A stretch of 64,000 nucleotides of DNA from Cylindrotheca closterium (lineage: Eukaryota; Bacillariophyta; Bacillariophyceae; Bacillariales; Bacillariaceae): positions 78,800 through 142,799 of the forward strand of contig CAKOGP040001781.1 in assembly GCA_933822405.4 (NCBI GenBank). The letters are read 5' to 3'. The translations under genes were made by a program, and so were the position numbers. Positions within the stretch are counted from its first letter, which is position 1. Each line of letters begins with the position of its first letter. Below are positions 31,398 to 41,239 of this stretch, piece by piece. The notes below the pieces were generated by a model, which was not told the DNA's origin, made no database searches, and saw only the letters and a program-made list of their open reading frames with translations.

Positions 31398-32933
31398 ATG
31401 ATGAGTCCATCGCAATTACCGCCTCGAAGTCCAACCAAGATAGCCGAGTATCAGAAAAAAGTGAAAGAAATAAAGAAAAAAGCGCAAATCAAGATGGATC
31501 CAAACCTTATGAGTGCTTGCGTCTGCACTCGCTATGGCAAACTCAGAGAAGTTGATGTCATACATACCTCCAGCAACAGTTCCACTGCTACCCCAAGTAG
31601 CAAAATTTCTAACACCAACAGTATGGTTTCTACATCTAGCAACTCCACGAATGCCACCCCGATTTTCGAGATTCAGGATGACATTCCCAGGCCAAAAATT
31701 GAAGATCCCCATCATGTCTTGATTCGTAACTTTAGGACCACCATCAATCCAGTCGATTGCAAAACGCGAGCAGGAAATTTGGATTTGGTTACGGGGCATA
31801 GCAAACAGAAGAATACAAAGAGAAAGCCAACAAAAAGTAGCGGTAAGGAGGACATGGCTGAAAATGATTATGACGAGGATGACGAACGTGCCAACTTTCC
31901 ACTCTTGATTCTTGGACAAGATTTTGCTGGTATTGTCGATGCCGTGGGCGACGAAGTGAAATCGTTCAAGGCCGGGGATATGGTGTATGGCTCAACAGCC
32001 CCGCGAAGTTCCTGTTCGGCCGAATATGTGTGTGCCTTTGATTACGAATGTGCCCTGAAACCAGATCAGATCACGTGGGATGAGGCAGCCGCTACTCCCA
32101 CTGCCTTTTGTACAGCATGGAAGGGGCTCTTTGATCCACAACTTGGTAATCTGACGATATACCCAATTGACAAAGATGATGGGACAGCCGAAAATAAAGA
32201 GGAAGAAGAAACTTTGCCGCCTACATACGTGGTGGACAAAGATGACGAGGACGAGCGTCCTCCAAGGGTACTGGTCATTGGTGCAGCAGGTTCGGTGGGA
32301 GCTGCCGCTGTCCAGCTGGCCAAACAAATTGGCAAAGCTGAAGTTGCTGCCATTTGTGGCAGCAGGAACATGGATTATGTAAAATCTTTGGGCGCCTCTC
32401 CCGTCTTTGATTATGCCAATGCCGGATATGAGATCTACTATACGGATCATGAAAACGAACGCTTTGATATTATTTTCGACTGCGTCGGCGGAGACTCGTA
32501 TTACTACAAATTGCACCAGTTTCTGAACAAGAAAGATTTGCCCAAACATCAAAAGGCCGCCTCCACAGCTGCAGTTGTGTGTAACCGAACCAATCCTTCC
32601 ATTTATGTCACGTGTGTCGGGCCAGTCATGCACGGCGGATCCGAAAAGGTTACCTTTGGACGTATCGCCCAAACGGCACAGACACTGGTGCCACGCTTTG
32701 TGGGGAACTACATGTTGCCAGGACGATGGAATTCACGGTATGCCATGTTCTTATCCTTCACAACGCAAAATGGTGTCCTGGATCAAATCACAAAGGCCTT
32801 GGCCACCCGCAAGATTCTACCAAGAATTGATCCCATCTCGCCCCTTCCTATGGAGCAACTAGGTAGGGGGCATTATCAAGTCGAACGAGGACATTCGAAT
32901 GGCAAGGTTGTCATTGCAGTACAGGACAAATGA
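31398..32933 (+). CDS. Zinc-independent MDR oxidoreductase (quinone reductase / RTN4IP1-like)
   Basis: 511 aa, single exon, ATG in an A-A-C-C-ATG context. The N-terminal catalytic domain of the medium-chain dehydrogenase/reductase fold includes I-N-P-V-D-C-K near 117, L-G-Q-D-F-A-G near 172 and F-K-A-G-D-M-V-Y-G near 192. The NAD(P)H domain begins with V-L-V-I-G-A-A-G-S-V-G near 292, then S-L-G-A-S-P-V-F-D-Y. Cys/His zinc ligands of classical alcohol dehydrogenases are missing, as in quinone oxidoreductases. Family members reduce quinones or enoyl compounds with NADPH; mitochondrial RTN4IP1 acts in coenzyme Q metabolism. Two inserts rich in Asp/Glu and Ser/Thr (about 60-90 and 135-160) and one before the Rossmann motif lengthen it relative to the usual 330-390 aa. 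A decayed copy lies at 47455-47795. Confidence 0.85.
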   Translation: MMSPSQLPPRSPTKIAEYQKKVKEIKKKAQIKMDPNLMSACVCTRYGKLREVDVIHTSSNSSTATPSSKISNTNSMVSTSSNSTNATPIFEIQDDIPRPKIEDPHHVLIRNFRTTINPVDCKTRAGNLDLVTGHSKQKNTKRKPTKSSGKEDMAENDYDEDDERANFPLLILGQDFAGIVDAVGDEVKSFKAGDMVYGSTAPRSSCSAEYVCAFDYECALKPDQITWDEAAATPTAFCTAWKGLFDPQLGNLTIYPIDKDDGTAENKEEEETLPPTYVVDKDDEDERPPRVLVIGAAGSVGAAAVQLAKQIGKAEVAAICGSRNMDYVKSLGASPVFDYANAGYEIYYTDHENERFDIIFDCVGGDSYYYKLHQFLNKKDLPKHQKAASTAAVVCNRTNPSIYVTCVGPVMHGGSEKVTFGRIAQTAQTLVPRFVGNYMLPGRWNSRYAMFLSFTTQNGVLDQITKALATRKILPRIDPISPLPMEQLGRGHYQVERGHSNGKVVIAVQDK

Positions 32934-33186
32934 GAAATAGAAGAATGTAGCAGAGTGCAAATATTATTGAGTAAACTAGAAGAGAGAGACAGAGTTAAAA
33001 AAGTTTGATTGCTTGATTTGTGTAGTCGGACTAGTCAACGACCTCTTAGAATTTTTGTCTCCACGTGGAAAACTTGATAGAAGGATTTCAGATTGGGATG
33101 GAAGAATTCATCATATTGCAAAGGCTTCACCTCGATCAATCAAAGCACTCCGAAGATACACACAATACAAACCGCTTCTCTACAGA

Positions 33187-34380
33187 ATGAAATTCTCTTT
33201 CTCACTGATATGCGTTCTGACGCAATGGATCACCTTCTTCATAGCCATTGGCCTTGTTGATTCAAGATCAATTCCTTTCGTGCCATCAACTTCCAGATTA
33301 GCATCTAGTTCACGACAATCTTCTCATTCTAGCTGCAATGTTAGCATTCGACATCAATCACTTTTGTCGCCATTATCTTCACCGCTCTGTATTCGTGGAG
33401 GATCTACAGCTGTCCAAATAGAAGACGACGCTGGTGCTGATGACGAAGAAGACGAGAATAGCAAAAGCAACAGCATCAGAGATGATCCTGAATTTGCCAA
33501 ACTACAATCCTACAGACTTCAGCAACAATTGCTCTTGCAACTACGAGGAACTTATCTAAGCGAAGCGCTAGCTCAACGAGGCCTACCGCTGACTACTCTG
33601 GAAGATGTCGGCACTCCAGAAGGTGCCGCTCCACCCCAAGTGATGGATTGGGATTGCGCCATGGCCACCCCCAAAAGTCCAAAGTCTTGTTTGTATAGTT
33701 TCGATGCCGAGCCACATACCAAGGTGATTGCTCCCATTGATACTACCCAATGGATCGGTTTGGGCGCCCTGAATCGATTGCGGCGGAGTGATCCAAGCAA
33801 GGTGGAACCCATGTGGCATTCTCAATACGCCATACTGGAATCTTGGTTTTCTCCAGAATCCAAGTTTAGCTTGTTACAACATGTCGGTATTCAAGGATTC
33901 TTTTTGAATACATTGTTGGAATACTTGCCACTGGCGTTGGGAATCGCATTGACCGTCTTGACCATAGTGGCCATGCCTGTGTTGGAATACTTGGTCAATC
34001 GTATTGCAGTGTCTGGCATTATTTGGTACCGATGGACCAAGTGGTCGCGATTCATCCATGCGGCATTGCCCTTGAAGTTGTTATTGGGACAAATGGCCTA
34101 CAAGGGAATGGCGACTATGTTCAACAAACTCTTGTCTATTGTCAAGGACCAATTGGTCGAATTGGAATGTCAAATATTAGAGCAGAAGATTCCATTGACT
34201 GTGGGAGTGCCAACGATTACCAAGGAGAGTCTAGAAGGCAGTCCTAGCGAGACTGAGGAAGATGAAGACGACATCAGCATGGATTTGGGATTCGAACTGG
34301 ACGAATCATCATCGGGGGAAGAATCAATCGACGTAGATGTCGATGAGTACGATAGCGAAGCTTCAGACGAAGATAACTAG
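33187..34380 (+). CDS. Hypothetical membrane protein with signal peptide and acidic tail
   Basis: 397 aa from the ATG at 33187, preferred because it directly precedes a signal peptide (hydrophobic residues about 5-24, F-S-L-I-C-V-L-T-Q-W-I-T-F-F). The open frame extends further upstream without ATG. A Ser/Arg-rich stretch with transit-peptide character follows, then C-I-R-G-G, an acidic segment, a globular region, and a hydrophobic segment at about 245-270 (L-P-L-A-L-G-I-A-L-T-V-L-T-I-V-A-M-P-V-L) with a second weaker one. The last 60 residues are strongly acidic. The presequence suggests an ER-derived or plastid membrane. No family recognised. Confidence 0.7.
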   Translation: MKFSFSLICVLTQWITFFIAIGLVDSRSIPFVPSTSRLASSSRQSSHSSCNVSIRHQSLLSPLSSPLCIRGGSTAVQIEDDAGADDEEDENSKSNSIRDDPEFAKLQSYRLQQQLLLQLRGTYLSEALAQRGLPLTTLEDVGTPEGAAPPQVMDWDCAMATPKSPKSCLYSFDAEPHTKVIAPIDTTQWIGLGALNRLRRSDPSKVEPMWHSQYAILESWFSPESKFSLLQHVGIQGFFLNTLLEYLPLALGIALTVLTIVAMPVLEYLVNRIAVSGIIWYRWTKWSRFIHAALPLKLLLGQMAYKGMATMFNKLLSIVKDQLVELECQILEQKIPLTVGVPTITKESLEGSPSETEEDEDDISMDLGFELDESSSGEESIDVDVDEYDSEASDEDN

Positions 34381-34907
34381 ATTTTATAGTCTTGATACTT
34401 TTTCCCTAGTCCTAGGCTTGTTTTGATCTAATATGCTTACTGTATCGCATATGTCATTACCTATGAATTCATGAAGCAAATACAGCAACGCAATAGTAAA
34501 CTTACTTGAGGCCTTGGAGTGTCCAGTAGCCATACTGTCTTTTCTTTCGACGCAAGTTGTTGAAATGCGGAAACTCTCTACTTGAGATGAGCTCGTTTGT
34601 AGTTCAGGAGGTTGATCATCTTCGAACCAATCTTTACAATTTCATCCTCCAATTCGAAGGCTTTACTATCGGCTTCGAGCTTTTTCTGATCCAGCAGTGC
34701 TTCAGTGAAACTTTCGATTGATTCATTCATTCGTTTACTTCCTTTAGTCTTTGGAGTTAGGGGGAAATCCAAAGAGTGAATTCGCACATGAATTCACCCC
34801 AAATAGGAAAGCGGGCCAGCATTTTGAAAATCTTCTCCCATCAAACAAATAAATCAGATCACCTCAAGAACCTCTTGACCAAGACGGCAGAAGCCTTTTT
34901 GTAGACT
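34381..34907. other. Spacer between membrane protein and xylulokinase genes
   Basis: 527 bp. It contains the possible transposon-derived protein tail at 34578-34790 (minus). Otherwise nothing recognised. Confidence 0.3.
34578..34790 (-). pseudogene. Possible relic of a SANT/NAM-associated-type protein C-terminus
   Basis: About 69 codons, without a good ATG, ending in a helical segment (K-K-L-E-A-D-S-K-A-F-E-L-E-D-E-I). That Lys/Glu helix resembles the C-terminal tail of Myb/SANT-like or NAM-associated proteins that spread with transposons. The N-terminal domains are missing. Family assignment is from memory and weak. Confidence 0.25.
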
Positions 34908-36638
34908 ATGAATCATCGTCATTTCATCGCGTCATTCTCCTACAGTTCCTTTCTGCTATTTATTCTTAAAATCTCCTATACTTCACACTTTGTGGCTACG
35001 GCGTTTGCCATATCGTCAACAGGAGGAGAAACCACCAAGAAGGCAGTGTATCTGGGGATTGATGTGGGCACTCAGGGCACCAAGATTGTTGCCTATTGTC
35101 CTCAAGAAGCCTCAATCATAGCCACGGCTTCACGATCGTACGATGTAATGCCTACTGAGGTAACCGGTCGTGCGGAACAAGATCCATCTAGCACCTGGAT
35201 GCCAGCTATTGAAGAATGCTTGATGGAAGTTGGGCATACATTGCAATTGGAACAGCAGGATGACAATGCTGAACCCTCATCATACCGAATCAAGGGGATT
35301 GGAGTAAGTGGGCAGCAGCATGGTATGGTAGCGTTGGATTCCCAGCTGGAACCATTGCGACCGGCTAAATTGTGGTGTGATGTAGAAGCAGTTCAGGAAG
35401 CCAATGATTTGAAAGATTACTTTCACAGCCAACAAGGTCAAGGTAACTTGGATTTCCTAACACCAAGCTTTACAGCTCCCAAGATACTATGGATGAAACG
35501 AAACGAGCCCGAACTGTATGACAAGGCAAAATGGTTCATCTTGCCACACGACTATGTCATTCTGAAACTCGCCAATTTACGACGCCCAATTACTGATGCT
35601 GGCGATGCCAGTGGGAATGGATTCTTCCTAGCAGCCAAACGAGAAAACTCACCAATCATTGCCCAAGCCATTGATCAAGACAGTAAAGGAGAACAGAGCG
35701 GTGAAAGTAATACATCAGTATTGGAAAAGCTTCCGACCATTCTCAGTCCGAATCAAGTCACCGGTATTCTGGATGATTACTATGTGCAAAAGTTGTTGCC
35801 GTGGACCGCTAGTGGCATGAAAGCAGCGAATATCAAGGCTATTCCGGTATCCGTAGGCTCTGGTGACAACATGTGTTCAGCTTTGGGTGTGGGATGCGTA
35901 TCTCCAGGTCAAGCGGTCATGAGTTTGGGTACCTCTGGAACCATATTTGCGGTTTCCAAGAGGCCCCCCTCCGGGACCGATCCCTCTTCCTTGGCTCCCT
36001 TTTGCGATGCTACGGGTCAGTATCTGCCACTTGCTTGTACAATTAGTTGCACTGGAGTTCTGACTCAAGTCCTAAAGGAGTGGACTGATTTTTCGTCTCA
36101 CGAGGAGGCCTCCAAATATGCAGCATCGGTACCGATTGGTTGTCATGGAATCACCTTCTTGCCCTATTTAGGCGGTGAACGAACTCCCAATTGGCCGCAT
36201 GCTACTGGAGCAATCTTGGGATTAACCTCCAGCAATTTTCAATATGCTAAGGATCCTGCTGTCATATACCGTGCTTGTCTCGAAGCCATTACCTTTCTCT
36301 TGGCAAATGCTTTGGAAGAGTTTCCCAACAAAAACGACATTGATACACTCTTGGTAGTAGGTGGCGGTGCCAAGAATCCATTCTGGCAGCAAATGATTGC
36401 GGACATTACGAATCGAAAACTAATTTTCCCATTGGAAACAGAAACTGCGGCCTTGGGAGCTGCCTTTCAAGCGGGAGCAGCCGCCAGTGGCATGGCTGTC
36501 GAAGAATATGTCAAGGGACAAGCCCAAGCACTGAAACGAAGTCCAGATACTGTGCAACCCCAGAATCATAAAGCCTATGAAGAAGCTGCAGCAAGGTTTA
36601 GGCAATTTGGATCTAATCTATTTGATAAACGAATATAG
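34908..36638 (+). CDS. XYLB: Xylulokinase with plastid-type presequence
   Basis: 576 aa, single exon. It converts D-xylulose and ATP to xylulose 5-phosphate, feeding the pentose phosphate / Calvin cycle pool. FGGY-kinase features: G-I-D-V-G-T-Q-G-T-K near residue 47 (first phosphate loop); G-V-S-G-Q-Q-H-G-M-V near 135; G-S-G-D-N with the catalytic Asp at 320; M-S-L-G-T-S-G-T near 340; and V-V-G-G-G-A-K-N-P-F-W near 484. Length beyond the usual 480-500 aa comes from a 40-residue leader: a hydrophobic signal peptide (S-S-F-L-L-F-I-L-K-I) ending A-T-A-F-A-I-S, which fits the diatom ASAFAP plastid-import motif, plus small inserts. Plastid location is inferred from that motif only. Confidence 0.92.
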   Translation: MNHRHFIASFSYSSFLLFILKISYTSHFVATAFAISSTGGETTKKAVYLGIDVGTQGTKIVAYCPQEASIIATASRSYDVMPTEVTGRAEQDPSSTWMPAIEECLMEVGHTLQLEQQDDNAEPSSYRIKGIGVSGQQHGMVALDSQLEPLRPAKLWCDVEAVQEANDLKDYFHSQQGQGNLDFLTPSFTAPKILWMKRNEPELYDKAKWFILPHDYVILKLANLRRPITDAGDASGNGFFLAAKRENSPIIAQAIDQDSKGEQSGESNTSVLEKLPTILSPNQVTGILDDYYVQKLLPWTASGMKAANIKAIPVSVGSGDNMCSALGVGCVSPGQAVMSLGTSGTIFAVSKRPPSGTDPSSLAPFCDATGQYLPLACTISCTGVLTQVLKEWTDFSSHEEASKYAASVPIGCHGITFLPYLGGERTPNWPHATGAILGLTSSNFQYAKDPAVIYRACLEAITFLLANALEEFPNKNDIDTLLVVGGGAKNPFWQQMIADITNRKLIFPLETETAALGAAFQAGAAASGMAVEEYVKGQAQALKRSPDTVQPQNHKAYEEAAARFRQFGSNLFDKRI

Positions 36639-36743
36639 CACAAGAGTTTATAATAATATATGTTGACGATTTAATGGTTTTTGCTAGTGTACAAGTCATG
36701 TGTTCGAGATTCGATTCAAAGCTGTATTGCAGTGTCCATCACT

Positions 36744-38252
36744 CTATCTTGGAAACTGTCTTACTTGTGAACCTGGATACACTTCTTCAATCTTGTGGCA
36801 TAATTGAATGTGTAGTTCCTTGGCCTCTGCTTTGTTCAATACCTCTTCTCCCTTTTTCCGATACGTAAGTCGGTAGGTCCGGCACATTCGACCATCCTTG
36901 TATATGAATCCCTCCTTGTCCACATAACTGCCCCAGACACAAACGTTCTCATCCAGAGCATTGGCGACTGTGGCTACTTGATCTGGTGTCAAGGCCTCTG
37001 GACTTGGTGGTTGAAAGAGGGACAAACTCAAGGTTCTTGGATGTCCCTTGCGCAGATTGGCAGCGTCCCGACCACTAATCCTTCGAATGGATTCGTGAGA
37101 AGAGGGGATGTCTGCAATTGGAATTGCAAATGCGGGCAATCCAAATGGGATCCGACAGATGGCCTCGTTATCAATAATGGATTGGGGTGGTGGAAGGGAT
37201 GTATCCTCCTCGGGCGCATCCTGTTGCTTTTGTTCCATTTTCGACTCTTCGGAGGAATTCACTGGTACCTTCTTGGTTTCCTTCCATACGGTGGTAATCA
37301 AATTGTCAGGTACCGGGGGTGGCGTGGCCAAGATGATGCGATTCTTTGGAGTAAAGACTTTGGGAATGGTCCCTTCGACGACCTCGAACTTGGCTTCTTC
37401 CAAACGATCGATTCGATGCTTGTCAATCCAATCGGCTAGAGTCCAAGACTGTTTCAAAATATCTTGTCGTTGCTCTTTGCTCAAATGCTTGTTTGTATGG
37501 CAACATGGGACCAATGCCAAGGGCGACTTGCCCTTGATGGCCAACTCCACGACCTTATCGCTGAGCGGTCCACAGCAATGAACTCCCACAATGAGAGTCG
37601 ATGGAGCTGGTTCGACGTATTCCAATTTGCCTTCTACAAAATCCCATCGGTCCTCCAGATGTGGCCATTCTGCGCAAAAGGCATCCCGCAGCTTTTCCGC
37701 CGATTTGGGCATTCGCACATCCACGCAAATCCCCGTTCGGTTTTCATTGAGAAGTAGCAAGGCCCAACTCAGTAGGCCATGTCCACTGGCCATGTCGGCA
37801 AAACGCAGAACATCTGGAAAGTGATCATGGACGTGCAATGCCATGGCCCATGTTTCAAATAGTTCCTTCCGCACCACACAATCGGCCTTGCAAATGACCC
37901 GGGCAAATCGTAGAAACAAGGTGGCAAAGTAGGATGCTTCCGTGCCGTTTTGTTCCACCGAGTCTAGCTCGAATTCTTCAATGTGACGGGGTTGCAAATG
38001 ATTATTCTTTCGATCGGGACATGGCCAATTATGTGCCACAGCAATGCCCTGTAGTTCTTCTTTAATGACGGCCAAGCCGCGGGCGGGGGCTACTGCAGTC
38101 GTCATGAAAATGAGAAACAAATGTAGTGGTAGTACTAGGAAACTCTTGGTGACAACTGATGTTGTTGATGATGATGTTGTTGACGATGATGATGATATTG
38201 ATAAGGCAAGTGATTTAGAAGATTTTGTAGATGCTTTCTGTCCTGTGATCAT
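36744..38252 (-). CDS. Methyltransferase fused to an FDX-ACB anticodon-binding domain
   Basis: 502 aa, single exon, ATG at 38252. Residues 36-60 are hydrophobic (L-V-L-P-L-H-L-F-L-I-F-M) behind a Ser/Lys-rich start, so an organelle or ER leader is likely. Residues about 105-300 form a Rossmann methyltransferase of the METTL25/PF13679 kind: A-D-M-A-S-G-H-G-L-L as the SAM-binding loop, then V-G-V-H-C-C-G-P-L-S-D and L-V-P-C-C-H. The last 100 residues resemble the ferredoxin-fold anticodon-binding (FDX-ACB) domain of phenylalanyl-tRNA synthetase (C-R-T-Y-R-L-T-Y-R near the C-terminus). Human FDXACB1 also joins a methyltransferase-like domain to FDX-ACB. A tRNA or rRNA modification role is inferred. 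Confidence 0.75.
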   Translation of the reverse strand: MITGQKASTKSSKSLALSISSSSSTTSSSTTSVVTKSFLVLPLHLFLIFMTTAVAPARGLAVIKEELQGIAVAHNWPCPDRKNNHLQPRHIEEFELDSVEQNGTEASYFATLFLRFARVICKADCVVRKELFETWAMALHVHDHFPDVLRFADMASGHGLLSWALLLLNENRTGICVDVRMPKSAEKLRDAFCAEWPHLEDRWDFVEGKLEYVEPAPSTLIVGVHCCGPLSDKVVELAIKGKSPLALVPCCHTNKHLSKEQRQDILKQSWTLADWIDKHRIDRLEEAKFEVVEGTIPKVFTPKNRIILATPPPVPDNLITTVWKETKKVPVNSSEESKMEQKQQDAPEEDTSLPPPQSIIDNEAICRIPFGLPAFAIPIADIPSSHESIRRISGRDAANLRKGHPRTLSLSLFQPPSPEALTPDQVATVANALDENVCVWGSYVDKEGFIYKDGRMCRTYRLTYRKKGEEVLNKAEAKELHIQLCHKIEEVYPGSQVRQFPR

Positions 38253-38655
38253 GCGGGTTGTCTCTGGTTTTGGTGCTTATTTTGGTCACTCGCCTCCAAC
38301 AACTGTGTCAATCAATGACAAGGAATGGCTTTTGGAATGATTTTTGTTTCGTTGGACTTGAGAGATGATGTGCCTGATGGAGGCACGGACGCTGGAAGGC
38401 ATTTTTAGAGTTTGATCGCGTGCCAACTCAACTAAGATACGTGTACAATACGCAATTATGATCAAGAAGTACGCATATGTTCAAAAATGACGTGGCTTCC
38501 AAATTCAAACCACGTTGACTTTTACGATAGAACTTCGCATCGAAAAACTAAGGAAATTGCAAAACAAACAAAAAGAAACGTATTTGTCGGCATTAGATTA
38601 CGACTACTCGTACTCTCTTTCAAACGGTTCCATTACGCTTTCATAAAAAAAGAGT
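38253..38655. promoter_or_regulatory. Shared upstream region of a divergent pair
   Basis: 403 bp between the methyltransferase fusion (minus) and the LRR gene (plus). No clear core-promoter element; the last 60 bp before the LRR start are AT-rich. Confidence 0.3.
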
Positions 38656-40164
38656 ATGTGCTTCCCAACCGATAGTCGAAGTTCTACCAAGAAAGATGCT
38701 GCCAAAACTGGAACTTGTCCGACGTCATCATCATCAGCAACAGCAGCTGCATCATCATCATCATCGTCCACTCACGCCAGTGTCAGAACAACTCAAACTC
38801 GACAACAGCAACGTCAAACTTCCGGGCCTACGTTTACTGCTTCCAACACTTTGATAGTCAAGCGATCCAGATGGACCCACGATCCGTCTTCAATTCTCGA
38901 AAGTGCACAAAAGAACGATCAGATTACCAGTCTACATTTCATTGGTTTGCAATTTTCAGAGGCTTCTATTCTTCGTTTGATTCAACTTTTGGAATCTCCA
39001 CGCAATAGTGAAAATGACAACAACGACACGTGCTCTTCTGGATGGAACTGCATTTTCTTTTCCAATTGCCGCTTTCCCAATCCATCCATTGGCCGCAGTA
39101 GTCCAGTCACTACTACTACTGCTACTACTACTACCAATTCTAATAATAGTAGCAGTAATCGGTGGCGGCGTTCCAACTACCAGCTTCCATCCAAGTCGAC
39201 ACCCTGTCAGCAATTGGCCCGGGTTCTTGCCCAAACTCAAATGGAAAAGCTAATCATTCACGAGAGTGTTCATTTGACGTCTGCCTTGTTGATGGTAGTG
39301 GAGGATAGTGGCATGACGTTGAAGAATACCAAAGGTTTGACCATCCAACAACGGCATGGTTTGACCAATGCTCAATGTCAAGCATTGGGAAAACTGGTGG
39401 CATGTAGCAAAGGACTAAAGGAGTTGTCACTGCGAGGAACTCCCATTCCCTCGGGTGCCTTGTTGGCTCCCGGATTGGCCATTTCGTATCATTTGGAAAC
39501 CTTGATACTCGGTGATTCCTATCTTTCGAAACAAAGTTTGAACGATTTGGTATTGGCGGCGCCCGACCGAAAAGCCATCCAGTATGGCCTTGTCAACAAC
39601 AGCCTGGCGACGTCGATTCAAGCCACCAAACGACTGCTGAATACTCCTCGGAGCAATCTTTCGGCCTTGGATTTGTCGAATTTGCACTTGAACGACAATC
39701 ATGTGGAAATTTTGGCTCCCCTCTTGACAGATCCCAACTCCAAATTGCAACAGCTGAACTTGTCCTTCAATCGAATTGGTGATCGTGGTCTTGCCATCTT
39801 TTGTCAACATCTGCCAAAGATGCACAAATTGTCCAAGGTCTCGCTCAATCCAAATCCATGGAAAGACGGCAAGATGTTGTGCGATGCCATGAAACAGAAT
39901 ACAAGTATCGAGTATCTAGATTCCTTGCTCTTTCTGCCCGAAGCCAAAATGCTACGGTATTACACCACCATTAACCGGGGAGGCCGGCGTCTAATGCAAG
40001 AACAACGGAAGACTGGAGGGGAAGGTCTCCCTTTGGGTCTCTGGGCGAACTTGTTGGAACGAGCTGGGAAAGTTCAATACTTTGTTCAAGACCAAGAACA
40101 GGCCAAGGCCAACTCTATTTATTATCTCTTATCAAATGGACCCGTCTTCTTTGACCAGCCATGA
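38656..40164 (+). CDS. Leucine-rich repeat protein (RNase-inhibitor type)
   Basis: 502 aa, single exon. Ser/Thr/Gln-rich N-terminus (about 1-65) with codon-repeat runs, then degenerate LRRs throughout, clearest at 335-410: L-S-A-L-D-L-S-N-L-H-L-N-D-N and L-Q-Q-L-N-L-S-F-N-R-I-G-D-R-G-L-A. The C-terminus carries the I-N-R-G-G-R ... L-G-L-W-A ... Y-Y-L-L-S-N-G-P-V block that I associate with a large cytosolic LRR family in diatoms. No kinase or membrane segment. The role is probably protein binding; partner unknown. Confidence 0.8.
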   Translation: MCFPTDSRSSTKKDAAKTGTCPTSSSSATAAASSSSSSTHASVRTTQTRQQQRQTSGPTFTASNTLIVKRSRWTHDPSSILESAQKNDQITSLHFIGLQFSEASILRLIQLLESPRNSENDNNDTCSSGWNCIFFSNCRFPNPSIGRSSPVTTTTATTTTNSNNSSSNRWRRSNYQLPSKSTPCQQLARVLAQTQMEKLIIHESVHLTSALLMVVEDSGMTLKNTKGLTIQQRHGLTNAQCQALGKLVACSKGLKELSLRGTPIPSGALLAPGLAISYHLETLILGDSYLSKQSLNDLVLAAPDRKAIQYGLVNNSLATSIQATKRLLNTPRSNLSALDLSNLHLNDNHVEILAPLLTDPNSKLQQLNLSFNRIGDRGLAIFCQHLPKMHKLSKVSLNPNPWKDGKMLCDAMKQNTSIEYLDSLLFLPEAKMLRYYTTINRGGRRLMQEQRKTGGEGLPLGLWANLLERAGKVQYFVQDQEQAKANSIYYLLSNGPVFFDQP

Positions 40165-40539
40165 GCAACGAAGCAAGCCAAACAAACAAACAAATGAATG
40201 GATGAATGAATGCAAATAGTGCGTGACAACCATTGTCATTTTTTCTTTCTTTCTCGCTACAGTACAAGATGGCTCGTGCCCTTGCGGAACAGGACACATG
40301 CCAGTTGGGTCCTTCTGCTTGTCGGTGAGGGGCACTGATTGATGATGCAGCATATCCTATAGCATCGGCGATCTGCAATTCTGTCTGCCAGTCTTGTGAA
40401 TGAATCAATCCCAAAAGACTTGGAATCAACCCAGAATTGTCGTCTAGCTAGTAGCTTGTGGATCCAACAGGGTGTTTGTCAGCTCCACCAAGTAACATTA
40501 GTCAGACTCGTATATTCTCTCCGAATCTGCCGTTTCCAT

Positions 40540-41239
40540 TTAGCTCATTCCAAACTTTCGCTTAGCTTCTTCCCAGTGCCCTTCCAACATTCCATCCGGT
40601 GTGTACACACATTTCACACCCAACTGCTGAACACTGGTAATGTTGTAGTGCTCATTGTCAAAAAATACCATTTCTTCGAATGGGATTCCAGTCTTCTTGT
40701 GCAGACGACGAAAGTGTTCCTTCTTGTTGGAAAAGGCAATTTCTACCAAGTCTCCAAAGCAATCGCTCAAGGTCGATCCATCGTTTGCCACCAAGTAATC
40801 CATGCAAATTTTCGCCCAATGTGGCTCGTCAGTCTTGGAGGCAACGGCAGCTCGAATATCATGGCCTTCCTCATCTCGAAGCCGATTGATTTCTGCCAAA
40901 GCATGGGCACTGCACACAATCAATGATGGCAAATGGAGCGAGAAAAGTAATTAGGTATATGTATAGTACGAGAGTGGCAATGATGAATGATTGTGTCAAA
41001 AGATTGTTGTTCATTGGACAAAACGGTGTTATCAGATTGACTTACACTCCAGGAAAGACTTGAATGGGTGTTCCAGAGGAATCGACCAAGATTTTAGGAT
41101 CTTCAATCGTACGAGCTTCTCGTAACACCTTGGCCGATACGCGAGCGGAAGGTTTGGTCAATCGCGGTTCTCCATAGAGTTGATACATTTCTGGTTTCCA
41201 GACAGTGTAGTCCAAGTCGAAAACTGCGAGTCTCATCAT
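40540..41239 (-). CDS. MDP1: Magnesium-dependent phosphatase-1 (HAD superfamily)
   Basis: Two exons: 41239-41046 and 40909-40540, with a 136-nt intron (GTAAGT...GTGCAG) in phase 2. The junction rebuilds a Val codon and an intact 187-aa frame. MDP1-type HAD features: nucleophile motif V-F-D-L-D-Y-T-V-W (D8, D10) at the very N-terminus; the motif II threonine region with A-V-A-S-K-T-D-E-P; the Lys helix; and motif III F-F-D-N-E-H near 145. MDP1 is a small soluble Mg-dependent phosphatase active on phosphotyrosine and sugar phosphates, proposed in protein deglycation. It diverges from the protease gene, with 323 bp between. Confidence 0.88.

Noticed and set aside
31992..32672. 226-codon minus-strand frame
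   Set aside because: Antisense of the MDR oxidoreductase. It did help reveal the decayed copy near 47.5 kb, whose plus-strand frame reads similarly.
36705..36725. GTTCGAGATTCGATTC resembling a tRNA T-arm
   Set aside because: No matching acceptor stem, D-arm or anticodon arm within 100 nt on either side.
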